Position numbers and translations under genes: made by a program
Assembly (NCBI GenBank): GCA_041484845.1
Contig: JBGPIK010000354.1
Span: forward strand, 1-7,144
Direction: 5' to 3'
Source of the DNA: JBGPIK01 sp041484845
GTDB lineage: Bacteria > Desulfobacterota > Binatia > UBA9968
DNA: 7,144 bases
Notes under the pieces: model-generated
Seen by the model: only the letters and a program-made list of their open reading frames with translations
Told to the model about the DNA's origin: nothing
Databases searched by the model: none
Part shown: positions 6,050-7,144 of the stretch, piece by piece
Layout: every line of letters starts with the position of its first letter
Numbering within the stretch: the first letter of the stretch is position 1

Positions 6050-6088
6050 GGTAACTTTTATCTTACCCTCGGTAATCAAAACGTTACT
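6050..6088. promoter_or_regulatory. Two enhancer-like dyads 21 bp apart (candidate activator binding sites)
   Basis: GGTAA-N8-TTACC (6050-6067) and GGTAA-N8-TTACT (6071-6088) share the same half-sites and spacer. Their centres are 21 bp apart, two helical turns, and lie about 132 and 153 bases upstream of the predicted sigma-54 transcription start. That is where enhancer sites of NtrC-type activators usually sit (established knowledge). The second site also contains a full match to the IHF consensus WATCAANNNNTTR at 6074-6086, so it could instead, or also, bind IHF. Confidence 0.65.
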
Positions 6089-6092
6089 GTTC

Positions 6093-6107
6093 GCAGAAGC
6101 GCTCTGC
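6093..6107. repeat. Short hairpin next to the enhancer-like dyads
   Basis: GCAGA (6093-6097) and TCTGC (6103-6107) flank a five-base loop. Small enough to be chance. Otherwise 6089-6150 is G/C-rich without a recognisable gene. Confidence 0.25.
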
Positions 6108-6150
6108 CGCCGCCGAAGGCCAGCAGCGGTGCCTAAGGCGCTTCAGCGCG

Positions 6151-6179
6151 ATGCCACGCGAGAATGACTTTCGTGGCAT
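6151..6179. repeat. Eight-pair hairpin upstream of the enhancer-like dyads
   Basis: ATGCCACG (6151-6158) pairs with CGTGGCAT (6172-6179), loop of 13 bases, followed on the plus strand by an A/T-rich run (AATAAATTTA). It may be part of the transcription end of the cupin gene or insulate the promoter below it. Confidence 0.45.
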
Positions 6180-6210
6180 AATAAATTTATCCGCAACCAC
6201 TTCGGTGCGG
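6180..6210 (-). terminator. Terminator-like hairpin after the cupin gene
   Basis: On the minus strand CCGCACC, loop GAAGT, GGTTGCGG forms seven pairs with one bulged T, then ATAAATTTATT follows. It starts 32 bases after the cupin stop. The tail is A/T-rich rather than pure T, so termination strength is uncertain. Confidence 0.5.
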
Positions 6211-6242
6211 GGAGCCAAATTCACAAGGTGATTCGATTCCCT

Positions 6243-6566
6243 TTATTTGACGGGGATTGTCACATAGATGCGCGGCTGGCTACCTACGGCTCTCGAAATG
6301 TGGCCCTGGCCCGTGGTGTCATCTACTAGAAAGATATCGCCGGGACCGAAGCGACGCTTAGTGCCATCGCCGATCTCGATTTCACTTTGACCGGACAGGT
6401 TGATCACATACTGCCGTCTAGGCGCCCGATGCCAGTCGTGGAAATCGCCGGGAGGAGCGTGGCGGAATATGATACCGTCCCCTTGCTGGAGCTTCTCGAT
6501 CTCCACCTCGATCTCGTCGAAATGCGACTGGCCGTCCGCTCCGGTGTAGACCCGCGTGACTTTCAT
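6243..6566 (-). CDS. Small single-domain cupin protein
   Basis: A 107-residue cytoplasmic protein with one cupin beta-barrel. Seen: cupin motif 1 region GDFHDWHRAPRRQYVINLSG (40-59), offering H43 and H46; motif 2 region FGPGDIFLVDDTTGQGH (73-89), offering H89. The glutamate usual in motif 1 appears to be Q52. Histidines suggest metal binding, but enzyme activity or ligand cannot be assigned; many stand-alone cupins of this size are sugar, hydroxy-acid or regulatory binders. ATG 6566 has AGGAG about seven bases upstream. The short open segment upstream ends 16 bases before it, so they may once have been one transcript. A terminator-like hairpin follows. It is not obviously linked to the signalling genes. 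Confidence 0.85.
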   Translation of the reverse strand: MKVTRVYTGADGQSHFDEIEVEIEKLQQGDGIIFRHAPPGDFHDWHRAPRRQYVINLSGQSEIEIGDGTKRRFGPGDIFLVDDTTGQGHISRAVGSQPRIYVTIPVK

Positions 6567-6582
6567 TACTCCGCTCCTATGT

Positions 6583-6720
6583 TCATTGCGTTATCGGATT
6601 CAGTAGCTTCTGATACGTTGCCCGTTCCTCGGAAATCTTCTGCATGAACTCTTCTCGGGTAATCAGCCCCATCGCGATCGAACCGCGCGTGCTACTTGCT
6701 CCAGGATGAACTGTAGGAGA
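6583..6720 (-). pseudogene. Possible gene tail or small ORF upstream of the cupin gene
   Basis: Open frame of 45 codons from a TGA at 6723-6721 to TGA 6585-6583. The only ATG (6672) gives 29 residues, MGLITREEFMQKISEER then ATYQKLLNPITQ, with no ribosome binding site. The residue pattern looks like real coding sequence (charged helix), more like a C-terminal tail of a lost gene than a full protein. I do not recognise the family. Confidence 0.35.
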
Positions 6721-6927
6721 TCAATTCAATTTGATTATCATCTTGTATCGGAAAAGTCTTATACGTGCCCTGATTGAAAGATCACTCCACTTGGAACAAA
6801 ACGCGCTACGCAAGGCATGCCTCGACGCTACTCCATGAGCTGGCCACATTTCAATTATAGGATTTATCCCCTTTTCTCTTCCTGTCCCCTCTGAAAGGCT
6901 GTTGTTCAATGTCCCATCGAATCCTCA
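6721..6927. other. Non-coding A/T-richer stretch
   Basis: Between the PPOX-like gene stop and the short open segment. An open frame spans it on the minus strand (62 codons, 6721-6909), but its residues show no family pattern and no ribosome binding site precedes it. ATCAA and TTGAT around 6719-6734 form a weak dyad. Nothing else is seen. Confidence 0.5.
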
Positions 6928-7144
6928 TCAGTAGAGACGCGTTTTGACGTCGTGATCGATCATCTCTTGGACGTGTTCGACGGGAACGTCTAGCTTCCCC
7001 GCAGCGACCACCGCCTCCGCGAGACTCGGCAGACCGGTTTTATCCGGCCATGTTTCTGGACTCCAAAAATGTGATCGGATTATGCACTTCGGGCAGTGGA
7101 AGAAAGCCTGATCGACAGTTACAACAATTGCAAAGTCCGGAATC
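6928..7144 (-). CDS. PPOX-fold FMN-binding protein, pyridoxamine 5'-phosphate oxidase-like (partial, C-terminal end)
   Basis: The last 71 residues of a protein whose start lies beyond the window; stop TGA at 6930-6928. The segment VDQAFFHCPKCIIRSHFW followed by a Trp-rich stretch (SPETWPD) and the tail MIDHDVKTRLY matches the C-terminal end of pyridoxamine 5'-phosphate oxidase-related flavoproteins, where the H-C-x-K motif and RSxxW are conserved (family knowledge, recalled rather than searched). Such proteins are cytoplasmic, bind FMN and often have unknown substrates. No frameshift in the visible part. No functional link to the downstream signalling genes is apparent. Confidence 0.72.
   Translation of the reverse strand, partial: IPDFAIVVTVDQAFFHCPKCIIRSHFWSPETWPDKTGLPSLAEAVVAAGKLDVPVEHVQEMIDHDVKTRLY

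Noticed and set aside
6721..6909. 62-codon minus-strand open frame upstream of the cupin gene
   Set aside because: No ribosome binding site, no family-like residue pattern, and it sits in an A/T-richer stretch between genes.

Overview
All supported genes in this window lie on the minus strand, so transcription reads from high to low coordinates. The content points to a Gram-negative, environmental, proteobacterium-like organism: a sigma-54 activator with GAFTGA loop, a dCache sensor kinase, PF04392-type periplasmic binding proteins and signal peptides. Gene style and the short-repeat-rich intergenic regions resemble uncultured soil or groundwater lineages (Deltaproteobacteria-like, NC10/Rokubacteria-like), but lineage is only a guess. 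No rRNA, tRNA, CRISPR array or insertion sequence was seen.

Layout in transcription order. At 7144-6928 is the C-terminal part of a PPOX-fold FMN protein, cut by the window edge. A gene-poor stretch (6927-6586) ends in a short open segment that looks like a gene tail, followed by a small cupin protein (6566-6243) and a terminator-like hairpin. Between 6210 and 5780 there is no gene, but there is a textbook -24/-12 sigma-54 promoter (5953-5939) with two dyads (6050-6088) placed 21 bp apart about 130 and 150 bp upstream of the predicted start. It drives a small secreted protein of unknown function (5779-5348). Next come strong hairpins, a decayed fragment of a PF04392 binding protein (5206-5051), an intact paralogue (5002-4019), and a signal-peptide-only relic of a third copy (3964-3881). 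That relic abuts a two-component system: a dCache-HAMP hybrid-less histidine kinase (3869-1983), a stand-alone receiver (1673-1299) and an NtrC-family response regulator (1292-1, cut by the window edge before its DNA-binding helix-turn-helix is complete).

Working model. The kinase senses a periplasmic signal, perhaps with the orphan binding protein next to it, and phosphorylates the stand-alone receiver and/or the NtrC-type regulator. The regulator would then activate sigma-54 promoters. The only good sigma-54 promoter with enhancer-like dyads that I could find here is the one upstream of the small secreted protein, making that gene the best candidate target. This link is inference.

A second theme is a set of degenerate heptanucleotide tandem arrays. 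Three begin within a few bases of stop codons (after the kinase gene, the intact binding-protein gene and the decayed binding-protein fragment). Another pair, A/T-rich and oppositely oriented, fills the kinase-receiver gap. Each array has its own 7-base unit but the same period.
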